Of a DNA stretch of 56,354 nt, positions 31,754 through 43,401 are shown one piece after another. The stretch's first letter is position 1. The number at the start of each line of letters is the position of its first letter. The translations under genes were made by a program, and so were the position numbers. This stretch comes from Scleroderma bovista (lineage: Eukaryota; Basidiomycota; Agaricomycetes; Boletales; Sclerodermataceae), in assembly GCA_037178675.1 (NCBI GenBank), contig JAYMGJ010000594.1, forward strand, positions 1-56,354. The letters are read 5' to 3'. Under the pieces are notes generated by a model. It worked only from the letters and a program-made list of their open reading frames with translations, was not told the origin of the DNA and made no database searches.

Positions 31754-33643
31754 ACAATCCTCAGTAGGAAAGTGGATCTCCGGGAAGTGCTGCATATGTT
31801 TTTGCATGTGTCAGAGTACTTCCTTCGAGGGGTGCCTGAATCTCCAGTGCATAATGTTGTAATCGACTTTGCTCACAGAGGCAATATAGTTAGATCTAAT
31901 TATCAGGATAGATCTAATCCCAAAAATGATGTTGCGATCGTCTTCTGGGTCTGGCCCAAACCATAGGCGTTCTGCTTTATGGGTGAGGCTAATGCCTCGC
32001 TTATCACCAGTGACTTTGTAGTTATGCTGGAGCATTTTGCCCATAGAAATAAGGCATGCAGTAGCGCCTGGCATATGGAACACTTGGGTGAGTGTAATGA
32101 CTTTCTCATCCCCAGAGTTGTGGTCTAGGCACCAGAGTAATACTGTGCCAATGCCAGCAATTAGTGCTACACCATTTGCTGTTTTGGCGTAGTGCACTCG
32201 CTTTAGCGCATTGTAGGAGGCGAAATCGCCTATGTCACCAGTAAAGTGGCATGATGCGCCAGAGTCTAGTAGCCAGAAGGCACCAGAAAGTTCACTATCG
32301 TCAACCATTTTTCCCTTACAGCCAGCACAGCGCACATCATTCGAACATGAACAGATATATGCATTACTCAAGGAGACACGACATGACAAATTGTAGTTAC
32401 TACTCGCTATATACAGTGACGGCGTAAAGCGCACATGTAAAGGGAGCGTGTCAGTGTCGGTCAGCACGTGTGCAGAAGGTACTTGCCTGAAAAGGCTGGC
32501 CTCCGCGCCCATCGCCATCAACATCGCATTGTAGTGGTCGAGGACCATCGCGTCAATGTCATTGAACTCGTCATCAGCAAACGGTTCGTGAGCGAAGGGC
32601 TCTTCATCCCCAAGGGAGATTGCATCCTCCTCATACATGGTGATGCGCTCCTCAAGACGAGGGCGCTTCAGTGAGGAGGGACCAGCCTCAGGCTGGTCCA
32701 GGTTTGCACTCACCATCGACACAACTTGGTTGAGGGTGCAGATGGTTTGGCGGCTCTACCCCCAGACAGTGTGCCAAGTCGAAGGCCTTGATGGTGTTTT
32801 CAAAAGCGGGGGGCCGTAGTTGGTAGCACTGGGAGTGTGAGCCAAAGCACGAGGGTCGATGGTGGGCTCTGGTCCATTGTAGTGGACGTATGTGGCGAAG
32901 GCGGCTCGAGTGCAGCCTCCCTGTCCTTGGGCAGGAGCGTTTCTGCTCGCACCGCCATTGGATCCGCCTTGCTGCTGCTGCTGCTGGGTGAACTTGGGGT
33001 CAGCTGGCTTGCGCTTCACAGCGCTAAGCTTGTTGGCCTGGGGGCCCTTACCACCGGTGCGGGAAGAGGCGCCTTTCTGCTCAAAAGAGAGCGTGGCAGC
33101 CTTGACTATCCCATCGGGCTTGAGGTTTTTAATCTCATCCGGCGACGCCTGGCTGAGTATTTGAGCTACAACCTCCATAGTAGGAGGGAGCTTGCAGAGG
33201 ATAATCATGGCCTGCATGGGGGCAGGGAACTCGAAGCCAGTGTCCTTCAGGTAGGTGAAGTGGCTAAGCAACTTCATAATGGCGGGAGCAGGATGGGAGC
33301 CAGTGGGGATGTTGGTGGCCAGGAGCTTGCTAAGCTCAGCATAGGCGGAACCAATACTTGGGGTGCCAAAGTTCTTTTTGAGGTAGTCCCAGACATCCTT
33401 AACGCTGTCGAGAGTCGAGACGGCGACCTGGATCGAGGGGGCAAGGCACAAGGTGATATTACCGAGCACTCTCTCGGTGTTGTCGTCCCAGTCCTTTCGG
33501 TCATCGTGGCCATCAGCAGGTTGAGTCGACAAATAGACATACCATTGGCCTTGTGCCCAAAGGTAGGCCTGCATAGAAGTGTGCCACTGCTGCCAGTTGG
33601 AGCCAGTGAACATGGGGACCATCTTGTCGAGAGCGCTAGACAT
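31754..33643 (-). pseudogene. Copia gag, protease and start of integrase
   Basis: ATG 33643 (MSSALDKM) opens a gag with the UBN2-type capsid pattern (MFTGSNWQQWHTSMQAYL, VKDVWDYLKKNFG). A Gln-rich linker follows. Near 32810-32757 the frame slips and returns, with compensating indels around a run of C and a TAG at 32758-32756. Downstream are the protease motif LLDSGASCHFTGD and the pre-integrase motif MHWRFRHPSKEVL, which ends at TGA 31813-31811 (Arg expected). The reading frame reaches the KDZ insertion within C-P-G-C of the zinc domain. Confidence 0.85.
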
Positions 33644-33757
33644 GGTGATATTCTGTTGGGAGTCAACGGAGTCAGCAAGTGAATGCGACAACGGACAAGC
33701 AAGAAAAGAAGAAACACCTGAGTGCTAGTGAAAGCACTTCTGTCAACAGCTAACTCA

Positions 33758-34214
33758 TGACTAGGTCATGCCAGCGCAAGTCATCGATGATGTTTGCCAT
33801 GGTTGGCGCAAGTCATTGATGAACTTCACCTGGGGCAATACAGGTGCTCAACTAGGAGCTTCACTGTCTGGCACAAGTCGTCAACCAACTTCACCTTGTG
33901 GCTGTGCAGGGGCTCAGCTAGGAGCTCACTGTGGTCCACAGCATCAAGCTAGTTAAAGCGACGCTCAGGGAGCTGGAGCGCTGCCTGGTGCATTGCTGCA
34001 CACAGTGCACTCACAGGGCTCATAACCTGTTGAAGCAATACCTATATATGTAGAGGAACTGCTACTCCAACTCACCTGTTGGGTGGAGTGCACAACCTGT
34101 GATGGTAGCAGTAGCTGGTCAAGAGCTGTTATATTATATAAGCGGTGGATGCTGTTTTATATACAACAAATAGTGTGACGTGTGACTGTGACATGTGACA
34201 TGTGACATGTAACA
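33758..34214 (-). repeat. Probable Copia 5' LTR
   Basis: On the minus strand the unit begins TGTTACATGTCACATGTCACATG, with a TATATAAAAC box about 65 bp in, and lies just upstream of gag. The 3' boundary near 33758 is a guess because no second LTR remains in the window to compare with. Confidence 0.5.
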
Positions 34215-34316
34215 TCTACTCTAAAGAGGACTATTACTAAGTCTACACTAATATGGGTCGCAGTCTTGTGCGCACTTCATTGACGGTTTACGCCAGGTGC
34301 ACATGTGACTTCAACA

Positions 34317-34490
34317 GACCAGGCTCTGCAACTCTGTTGAAAGATAGACCATCAAATATAAGTGGGATGCCATTCTGGCAGGTTAACTATAATTGATTAT
34401 ATGTGGGACACATAATGGTAGCAAGATGACCAGGCTCTGCAACTCTGTTGGAAGATAGACAATCAAAGATAACAAGATGCCATGTCTGTC
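34317..34490 (+). repeat. Direct repeat, 111-bp period
   Basis: GACCAGGCTCTGCAACTCTGTTG followed by AAGATAGAC occurs at 34317 and again at 34428 with a few differences. It lies between the Copia LTR and the Plavaka remnant and may be the end of an unrecognised repeat. Confidence 0.6.
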
Positions 34491-34639
34491 CTGCATTACC
34501 TACAATAAACCATTCTGATATGCACTTGATCATTGTACTCATTTATGCTAGTTGAATTGTAAGGGTGTTTAATTGCTGATATTTGGGTATATTACAATAT
34601 CATTCTGATGTATGTTTATAATGTGTATCAGGAAATATC

Positions 34640-36474
34640 ATTTCTTCCCCAATTTCCTGATGTGGGCGGCCATTGTTCTAAAGAACTTCGAGATGTGCTC
34701 ATTGATGTTCTGGAGCCACAAGTACTATGGGATGAATATGGTATCGTCTATGATGTTGTGGTATGTGTTTGTCCCGGTGTTTTATTCTCCATGTGTGGTT
34801 GACTTAGACATTTCATAGCCATTCACCTTGTACTTTCCCCATGCCGACATACATGAGCTAATTGCCCCTGACCTTCTTCACCAATTAATCAAAGGGACCT
34901 TTAAAGACCATCTGGTGACTTGGGTCCACGAGTATTTGGAGCATGAGCACAGCAAGCAACCTGCAGGAAAAATCATTGCAGACATTGACCACAGGTAGGT
35001 CATGTCTCATTCTATGACAGTAAGCCTTTCTGATGCCACTGATCATTGTATATGTTTAGGATCGCAGCTGTCCCTTCGTTCTCTGCTTTGTGGCAGTTTC
35101 CTGAAGGTCGTGGGTTCAAACAATGGACAGGAGACGACTCCAAGGCACTAATGAAGGTAAGTACTACTCTTGTGTTGTCTACTTGAACACAGTCCTTATA
35201 TGTTCGTGGATTGTAAGGTATACTTGCCAGCAATAGCTGGCCATGTGCCCCCAGGAATGGTACACGCTCTGAGTGCTTTCCTGGAATTTTGCTACTTGGT
35301 CTGGCGCTCGGTTATCAACGAAGAAACTCTTGAAGCTATCAGCACAGCAGTTGACTGTTTCCACCACGAATGCACCATCTTCCAGACCACAGGTGTGCGC
35401 GCACATTTTTCCCTACCACGTCAGCATTCCATGGTTCATTATTGTGAACTTATTGAGCTGTTTGGCACGCCAAATGGTCTGTGCTCATCTATTACAGAGT
35501 CAAAGCATATCCATGCAGTGAAAGAACCCTGGCGTCTCTCGAACAAGTTTGATGCCCTTGGGCAAATGCTTGTAACCAACCAATGCCTTGACAAGCTTGC
35601 AGGCACACATCGACATTTCACTGAATGTAACATACTTGACGGCCCACTTCTCCCAGTTGGGATGGAAGCTATATGATTGGACTTGGATGACGATGAAGAT
35701 GGAGCGGTGGATGATGACCCATCCACGTATATTGTTAAACTTGCATCTCGCCCAGGTATGTTACTTATACTTTGATACTGGTTTATTGACTCAGACCCTG
35801 CATTTTCAGTGTATTGTGCATCTGGGATGGTCTCACATGTGGAAGATGGTTTGGGTTTGCCAAAGTTGCAAGAAGAAATCCGATGATTTCTCTATGACCA
35901 ACTGTATCCATATGCAGATATTCCTGGTGATCGTGTCGACCTGCACATCTGCCCGGACTTTCGAGGCAAAGTCAATGTGTTTAACTCAGCCAAAGCAATG
36001 TTTTTTGCACCCAGTGACCAGTCGGGTGTAGGAGGAATGCGCCGTGAAATAATCCGTGCAACACCCTCTTGGCGAGGGGGACCTGGACGCTATGACTGTG
36101 TGTATGTGGCTAAGGGAGGGGTGGATACAGATGGGTTTTGGAGCCTGTTGGTGGCAAGGGTGTGCCTATTCTTTTCTTGTGCTTATAATGGCCATGATTA
36201 CTCGTGTGCCTTGGTTGATTGGTTTCTTCCTGTGGCCGGTGAAGTGTGCGAGCTCACAGGCATGTGGATTGTGGCCCCAGAGATAGATAACCAAGGTCAG
36301 CACGTGCAATCGGTCATCTTTCTTGATTCCATTGTACGGAGTGCACACCTTATCACAGTTTATGGAAATGATGTTGTCCCTATTGATCTTCATTTCTCCG
36401 AGACATTAGATGCATTTAAAGCTTACTATGTCAATAAGTACATTGACCATCACACACATGCACTCGTATTCTAG
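34640..36474 (+). pseudogene. Plavaka-type (CACTA-like) transposase, 5'-truncated
   Basis: Spliced pieces match the C-terminal half of basidiomycete Plavaka transposases: [84 protein letters not shown], then VFNSAKAMFFAPSDQSGVGG, TPSWRGGPGRYDCVYV and YYVNKYIDHH near the end. The N-terminal zinc and catalytic regions are missing, because the match starts about 430 bp from the Copia LTR. TGA 35674-35676 is followed by the same open frame (LDLDDDEDG). The stop at 36472-36474 is the natural end. Confidence 0.85.
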
Positions 36475-36930
36475 TAGTCTGAAAATCTATCTGGCAGGTG
36501 TCTGATAGTATCTGTCATGAGTATGTAAGGACATCTGGTCGAAAGATATGAAAGGTGTCTGGAGGTTCTGTCCCCAGTGCGTAGTCTGAAACCAGTCACA
36601 GCCCAGACAATCCCAGGGACCCAGGACATTCAGACGAAACCCAGATGCTCCAGACATTCGTCAAATTGCTGATGTAGTTCCACCATGGCTAGCAATCATT
36701 CTTGCTTGGACTTCTTGTTTGACAATCATCTGGCCAGTGGCATGCCCTTGGATGGTGTCTTCTAGTGTCTTCTGCATAGCAGATGAAGAGATCAATACTA
36801 TATACTAGTTACTAGTGCTATGCATCTGATAGCCATCAGGTAATCAATTTAAGCAGTCCAAAGTGCATGCAGCAAGCAAGGGTTCTGCCGACACAGGCAG
36901 CATTTCGAGTAGGAGAGTAAAATGTATAGT
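36475..36930. other. Spacer between the transposon block and the gene block
   Basis: No gene seen. CCCAGACAATCCCAGG, CCCAGGACATTCAGAC and TCCAGACATTCG-like stretches recur and may be the remains of a Plavaka 3' end. Confidence 0.4.
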
Positions 36931-36933
36931 ATG

Positions 36934-37974
36934 CTATTCCGCTGTGGGCTTCCTGCCACCGTTCTGCTGTTTCACCCAATCCAAAACTGCTAAAAGACTT
37001 GGCACAGTACTAATATCTCGCAAGTCCTCTCCCTCTTCCTTGTGCTCCCCTTCACCGTCAGAACCATGCCGTCTTATTAGCAATGCATGCATGCCTGCTG
37101 CCCGTGCACCGTGATAGTCGCTTGGTAATGATAAGCAATCCGTTGGCCAATGGAGGTTCATATTACCAATAAAGTTCATCCCCAACGTGCACGCACTCGT
37201 CAGCACGAGTATGTCCTCGAGGCATGACATCCCGCAGTGCCAAACGAAAAATCTCTGGATTGGGCTTCTCGATGCCCAACTCTTCACTGAGGTGAATAGG
37301 TTGGAGAAACGGTGTCATCTCAAGGTCATCGAGTACCAGACCTACCACAGCCAAATTCTGAGCAGCACTGTGTCAGAGAGGGTGTTCACGTACGCATGCG
37401 TGCATCCGCATTGCTAATTAATGCTGCACGTATGTTCGTGTCGCGCAGCTGCCGCACTGTTCATGTTACGGACAAGGCTCACGGTCAGAGCCGGCACCTA
37501 CAAAGCGATGGTCACATACGCACGGGTAGAGCATCATCGAAAAGTTTATAACCCTCCTTGGAACTGAACCGCTTCATAAGTCTTGGGACTATTTCATGCA
37601 GAGCGTCTGCAACAGCTGGGGGCCGCGGTCAGGCAAACGTGTGGATCATGACCTTACATGCCTTGTGGATGGGCACCTGCTCCGATGGCAGTTCGTTTGA
37701 TAACTTCGGACCACCAACCCTGGGCACCTGCATGTCCTCGGTACACAGGTTTGTCTTGCTGGATTTCCTTGAGACCTTGGAATGGAGAGTTGAGAGGCAA
37801 ACAATTTATTTCGGATGAGCCCAGTGACTGACTGGCTTTGAACGAGCGCTTGAGAGAATCTGGGCTCAGAACACCGAGGTAGGGGAAGAACACCTCGGAG
37901 TATTGGACATAGATGGGGCGCCGGGGAGTGAGCAGGGTATGCAAAGCATCGAATGTAACAAGCTTGATGGGCAT
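36934..37974 (-). CDS. HAD-superfamily hydrolase, HDHD3-like
   Basis: A four- to five-exon gene from ATG 37974. The haloacid dehalogenase motifs are in order: motif I VTFDALHTLLTPR (nucleophile Asp; the usual second Asp is not present, as in this subfamily), motif II RAALISNADARM (Ser), motif III LGIEKPNPEIF (Lys), and motif IV VHVGDEL then DYHGARAAGMHALLIRR. These motifs place it with HDHD3-type proteins of unknown substrate. The first intron seems to start with GC (exon end 37662), because only that donor keeps the frame into the next exon (VADALHEIVPRLM). The motif III-IV intron (TTG/gtaata...caag/CGA) is canonical. It is the first ordinary gene to the right of the transposon block. Confidence 0.85.
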
Positions 37975-38127
37975 GACTTATGTACCTGTTTGTTACGGCC
38001 ATTTCTACTTTCCCTCCCCCTGACCTCAGATCAGGAATCACGATTGCCGTTCAACGCGGCGTCTCAGCAGTCTCACAACACACCTCAATCTTTGTCTTTT
38101 TTGACGTTGTCCTCCGTTTCTTTCGCT

Positions 38128-40121
38128 ATGCCTGAGACGCCCACCGTCGATGCTCAGCCATTAAGGAGAACTCAGTCCACGGGAAACATCGGTGCACGGG
38201 ACTCCATACACTCTTCCAGGGCACGAGTATCGACGTCAAATAATCACCCCGCCCTCGGTGGCCACCGTACTGCAGGCCCCTCGTCCCCCTCAAATGGCGC
38301 AACATCCCCAGAGTAATGCGCTTCTTGTCAGATGAACAACCACTGGCTGATCTGTGTGTAGCGAACAGCCTGGGCCAAGGGCGGCGCCCTCTCAAGGCAC
38401 ACGTCTACAGTGGACGGAGTCGCAAACGGCAGAGCCTCAGTCTCTCTACGCCAGGGCGAAGCAGTTTCTCGGGATAGGGCCCAACGTATCCAAGACCAGA
38501 AAGGCCCTCATCTCATTGGTCCTCACACTCTCTTACTCCTTTTTGCAAGTCTGTGTGGTCCATGCATATACGTGGTTCGTGATTAATATCCAGATCGTTA
38601 GGTCGTGGCCATAATCACAGTTCTGAGCATTGCTTCGGTCACTCCAAATCCCCAAGATCATTCTGTCAAGCAGATCAACGCTTGTGGACGGCCTTTGGTC
38701 GCTTGGAACTGTATCTGGATAGGACGGCTTGTCTTGGCTTCTGGGTTATCCTATTGGCACTTCCTACGGATACGGGCAGCGTGAGTTAGTCTATAAGTCT
38801 CCTAGCCGTATCTGATTGATGTCATCAGCAACAATGCACCTCCTCGGGGGGATTCTGAGTCGACTGGTGGACGAAGCAACAATCAGAATCCCCGCAACAA
38901 TGGTGCCAATCAGCGCACTCACAGGGAAAGAAGATCCGGGGGGACATCACCGGGTCCTTCCGCTCCGTCAAACTCGGAACCAACAGACCCTGCTCCCCCC
39001 TATAACCCCCTCTATGCGCGGTATGTTATCGTACCATCGACAAATATTGCACGTCTGACATGCGTTGCCAGCCTTTCTCTCTTTGCATCCATGCTCACCC
39101 TGGCCTGGTTTCTAACTGCACATATTCTCGAATACACAAGCATTCAAACGTGCCGCCTTTCCTCTCCCTTAGTCTGGTGGCTCACTTTCGCAGTTCTTTG
39201 CACCATGTATTTCATTGTTTTGGAAGTCATTCTTTTCGGGTTTCTGGTATTCATGGTTCTACCACTCATTATGGTGCGTATCTCATCGTTATTTTCTATT
39301 TTCTCTCAAGGGCCCTGTCCTCGATCTATGCAGCTTTTATACAGCATCGTCTTATTGTGCCTTGGTCGTCATCCTCTCCAAAATCCACATTACATCAAAC
39401 CCGAAATTGGAAAGCTGCCAAAGTCCACCGTGGAGCGCATTCCTCTCGTAATCTACATCCCCCCTCCACCTGATGACGTAGGGTCTCCCGTCTCGCTACC
39501 AACAGCTGTCCATTCTTATCCACCTAAGCCACCTCCCGTTGTGCGAAAGAAGAGGTTTGCATTCATCTCCCGACGAATCAAGAAAGCCGGCCCGTCGGAA
39601 AACCAGGTAGAGGATGCGGTAAAGCCTTCCCAACTAGTTGACAACAACGAAGAAGCAGAAACATGGGAAGACAACTGGGTGAAAAGCGAGGACTATGGGT
39701 TCGTCAGACTGGATAGAAACCGTGCCGTCTGCGCCATCTGCTTGATGGACTTTGAGGAGCCAACGAAAAAATCGACGGTGCCTGAACGGAACACCGAGAT
39801 GAATCGACGTGATGATCCAGCCCTGCCAAGGGAGGAGGTTGAATTTCCGGTTGAACGTATCACTGAAGAAGAACGGAATGCGCTACCACAGCTCCAGGAT
39901 GCTGGAGAAGGACCACAGCCACTGCGGCTGTTGAAGTGTCACCATGTTTTCCACGTACGTTGATCGGCTACTTTTTGATATCCCTGTTTTTACACTTCAG
40001 ACAGAAAACTTGCATTGATCCGTGGCTCATCGATGTGTCTGGACGATGTCCAGTGTGTCAGCGCCCTGTCGAAATTGACGATGTGGAGCCAAAGAAGCCC
40101 AAGCGCGGAAGACGAAGTTAA
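38128..40121 (+). CDS. RING-H2 membrane protein, probable E3 ubiquitin ligase
   Basis: Multi-exon gene starting MPETPTVDAQ, about 150 bp from the divergent HAD gene. The N-terminus is disordered. Several hydrophobic helices follow (LISLVLTLSYSF, WNCIWIGRLVLASGLSYW, ASMLTLAWFLTAHIL, WWLTFAVLCTMYFIVLEVIL), so 4-5 membrane spans are likely. The C-terminus has a RING-H2 finger: CAICLMDFEEP, an acidic loop, CHHVFH, then after an intron KTCIDPWLIDVSGRCPVC. The pattern C-x2-C...C-x-H-x2-H-x2-C...C-x2-C fits ubiquitin ligases. One or two introns around 39270-39340 are unresolved. It ends in a basic tail KPKRGRRS. Confidence 0.8.
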
Positions 40122-40559
40122 GAAAACTCGCTGTAGAGGAGCTGATTTTTTCCCTCCACGCATTATGTATTTTTTTCCAATTCGCATATACAATGGACAT
40201 CGCGGGTTCCTGTCTAACTATAATGTCCCTTAAGCCCTGATCCTGGTATAGGTAGCCTTCACACTTGGCCTTCCGAGGCTGGACATTTTGGTTAACCTTG
40301 GTAAGTGCAGGGCGAATCCTGTGGTCAATGGACTAGGCCGAGTACAGCACTACTGTTGTTGCTCATGTGACTCCATCTACTCCGTTCCCAGTTATACATA
40401 ACGTACCTCGTTGCTCGTCCCTACTCACTTCAGATAGCACAAACTGTTACCACCTCGCAAATGCGAAGCGATTAAGTGGCGCAGGTGGATAATCCCTTCG
40501 GGACGCGATTCCCTCCCGTGTCTTATAATCTTGGCCCGCCGTTGTGGTGGCTGCCATGC

Positions 40560-41720
40560 AAAAAAAATACACCGCGGCTAGCACAGATTCGGATGTCCTA
40601 GGTCGGTCCGCGCCACTGCTCATAACTAATTCTGCATGTGGCAACTTATCATTGCGTTCTCAGTGCATTCCAGTGCTCGCCAAGGCCTTATTCCCATCAT
40701 GGATCGAAACCAGTGCTCACCGCGGGCCAGATTCTGGCAAGACAAGAGTCGTTGCGTCTGGGTCTTGAAAACACCAATCCGACTCCCGGACCCGAGCCGC
40801 CTGTGGACTTCCGCTGCGACCACGCATACCCGCTCGGCGCGGTCGTAGTGTTCTCCTGAATGGCGGACCACGCTTCACTATCCAGCCAGATGCACTTGGT
40901 TTTTGGCAAGGTTTGCTCGTACCTATCGGCAATGTTGACCTCCTTCAGGGAGAGGCTTTCCGATATTTACGCTTCCAGTCGGGAGAAATGGCTTCGAACA
41001 GTGGATGAACATGAGGTTTTCGACCCCTTTTTATCAGACCGCTGGAGTGCTCACGTTGAACACTCAGTACGAAAGGCTAGATCCACAACCCCAGGCAGAC
41101 TCGGTCGGAAGTCACAATGTGCAACGTCAATGGGCTTCCTTGCTGGCCGAGACTGTTTACGTTCCGGGGTGTGGTTGCGACTTCTGTGACCAACGGAGTC
41201 AGAATGCACGTGTTGTCCCGGAATATATAGTCGATGTTTTTCTGACACGTTGCTTTAGGTAGAAGACACTGAGACCTACCGACCATATTCTACTCCTGGA
41301 CAGCAGGCCCAGAGGTCTCAATTTGTCGGCATACCCTCCCGGAGAGACATAATTGAAGTTCTTTATCCACCCGCCTACCTAAACAGCTACTCTATTTCAT
41401 CCGATCCACCGGGGTACTTCCAAGAAGACTCATTTCTCCCGCTGTTACCTGGGAGTCAGACATCCCGATATCCTCCTACCGTTTGCAGCACTGAAACTCG
41501 GTATTCTCCCCTTGACAGTGGCCCGGATCCTTGGCGTATGCAAACCCCTCGCGCTGGGAAAGAAGGGATTGCTGGACCGGATACAGAAGGAGTTGAAAAT
41601 ATTGATCCGTCACCTGCTTATTCGCGGTTCGACATTGGGCTTCCTCGCTCTCAGGCCCTAGCCCCTGATTTGCTGGGACCCTACCCACACATTTCCATTC
41701 TCAGTTCTTCCGTCTCGTGA
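40560..41720 (+). CDS. Predicted multi-exon gene of unknown function
   Basis: No family recognised. Coding-like blocks in order are RQESLRLGLENTNPTPGPEP with FRCDHAYPLGA, then (after a 44-nt GT-AG intron ending at 40901) PDALGFWQGLLVPIGNVDLL and QGEAFRYLRF, then RFSTPFYQTAGVLTLNTQYE, a Cys motif PGCGCDFCDQRS, and a Pro/Ser-rich tail ending in ILSSSVS at 41720. The start ATG and the join near 40980-41005 are not settled. It lies on the same strand as its right neighbour. Confidence 0.45.
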
Positions 41721-41965
41721 AAGAATAGGTTTTTAAGCTTCTATGATATTACGTTCCTCTAGTTTCAGTCCGAGTAAATAGGCCCATAAACACTTGTCCC
41801 CTGTTTTGTACATAGCTATTTATCGTGTGTTGCTTACATATGCGCCAGTTGAGACGAGTAGTTCCCGCGGTCCAATGAGATTACGCTCGTTACCACAGTT
41901 TCGCCTCACCAGTGCGAATAGCTCGAGCAGTGTCTGCTGCACGACTTGCTCGAGCTGTCACGAAA

Positions 41966-43401
41966 ATGCTGCCCTCCATAGCAAGGAGGAGTTCTCTGTC
42001 GCTCAACACCAGACGAATGGCCACGCTAGGTAACTCCAACGTGAAAGGCAAAAAGTAGGTCCATCCACCGTTTGAGACATTCAAGAGGTTCTAACGAAGT
42101 GATAAAGTCCTACAGGTGAGGTTTTCATGCATCATGATACTACATTATAAATGGTAACGTTCCACCAGCTGTCGTGATGCTGAACATGGGTGGTCCGTCC
42201 ACGGTTTGTATGCATGTACCTTGCGGGTTCTGGCTCATGACATAAATATCCTTTCAGGTCCAAGAAACCTATGATTTTCTCCGGAACTTGTTTACGGACG
42301 GCGACCTCATTCCACTTCCGTTTCAGCGTGTTCTCGCCCCGTTTATTGCGAAGAGGCGCACACCACAAATCGAAAAGCAGTACGCTGACATTGGCGGGGG
42401 ATCACCCATTCTCCGGTATACCGATTATCAAGGTGCAGGGATGTGCGAGCTGCTAGACGAGTTACACCCAGAGACTGCCCCGCATAAACATTACGTGGCT
42501 TTTCGATATGCAAAGCCACTAACCCAGGAAACCGCCCGGAGAATGAAAGAAGACGGTGTTCAAAGGGCCATAGCATTCACACAATACCCGCAATACAGCT
42601 GTAGCACGACCGGAAGTAGTTTGAACGAGTTGTTCAGAAGAGGACGGGTGGGCGAGATGGGTGATGTTGAATGGAGTGTCATAGACCGTTGGGGAACCCA
42701 TCCTGGATTCATCGAGGTTGGCATTATAGCTCACTCCACCGTGGGCTCCAATGCTGAACTTTCCATGGAATTAGGCGGTTTCTCAGAATATTGAAGTAGC
42801 GCTTTCCAAGTTCGAACCTTCGCGTCGTTCCGATGTGGTGCTACTGTTTTCAGCTCACTCACTGCCCATGTCCGTCGTGAATCGTGGCGACCCATATGTC
42901 CTTGAAGTTTCTGCTTCCGTAAATGCTGTTATGGATCGATTAGGACACTCGAACCCTTATCGACTAGTCTGGCAATCCCAGGTAGGGCCTTCGGCATGGT
43001 TGGGGATGCAGACGGGCGACGCTATCAAAGGATTGGCTCGTCTGGGGAAGAAGGAAGTGATCTTGGTCCCGATTGCCTTTACCAGTGACCATATCGAAAC
43101 TCTTTATGAACTTGATATTGAATACATGAAGGAGGGCAGGGAGGTGAGGGCACACGAGCCGTTTCGGGACCGTATGTTTTGACATATTTCGCAGCTTGGG
43201 ATAGAGATATACCGCGCTGAATCTCTGAACAAGTCGCCCGTTTTTATTCGGGCACTTGCTGATATTGTGGCACAGCATCTCTCTGACTATTCCTTGGGAA
43301 GGATTGGGCCAGCGAGCGTGCAGATGGGTCTCCGGTGCCCCGGTTGCATCAACGCAACATGTGGGCAACAGAAACATTGGTTTGCCCGTGGAGGAAGATA
43401 G
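41966..43401 (+). CDS. HEM15: Ferrochelatase, mitochondrial
   Basis: Last step of haem synthesis: inserts Fe2+ into protoporphyrin IX at the inner mitochondrial membrane. Exons 41966-42054, 42108-42115, 42169-42203, 42258-42716, 42775-43143 and 43195-43401 give exactly 389 codons with stop. The second exon is only 8 nt, and it is needed to write [14 protein letters not shown] in frame. The N-terminus is Arg/Ser-rich and lacks acids (a presequence). Family motifs are [49 protein letters not shown] (catalytic His) and [11 protein letters not shown]. The C-terminal [10 protein letters not shown] provides cluster-binding cysteines, as in fungal and animal enzymes with a [2Fe-2S] cluster. Length of 388 aa is typical. 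Confidence 0.95.
42108..42115 (+). other. 8-nt microexon of ferrochelatase
   Basis: TCCTACAG, flanked by AAG acceptor and GTGAGG donor, with introns of 53 nt on both sides. Phases 2 and 1 on the two sides fit only if it is included. Confidence 0.85.

Larger units (their letters stand above)
18749..34214 (-). mobile_element. Copia element, truncated and split by a KDZ transposon
   Basis: Read on the minus strand: a probable LTR (about 34214-33758), gag (from 33643), protease and the start of the integrase zinc region (to 31754). After the KDZ insertion the integrase core continues from 20139 down to 18749. Reverse transcriptase and RNase H are missing because the Ty3 3' LTR begins at 18748. 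The KDZ target duplication GGGCAAAC lies inside the C-P-G-C zinc motif of integrase, which shows that both halves were one element. Confidence 0.85.

Noticed and set aside
40440..40560. A tRNA gene upstream of the unknown gene
   Set aside because: The sequence looked tRNA-like at first but has no paired acceptor stem or T-loop GTTCGAATC-type box.
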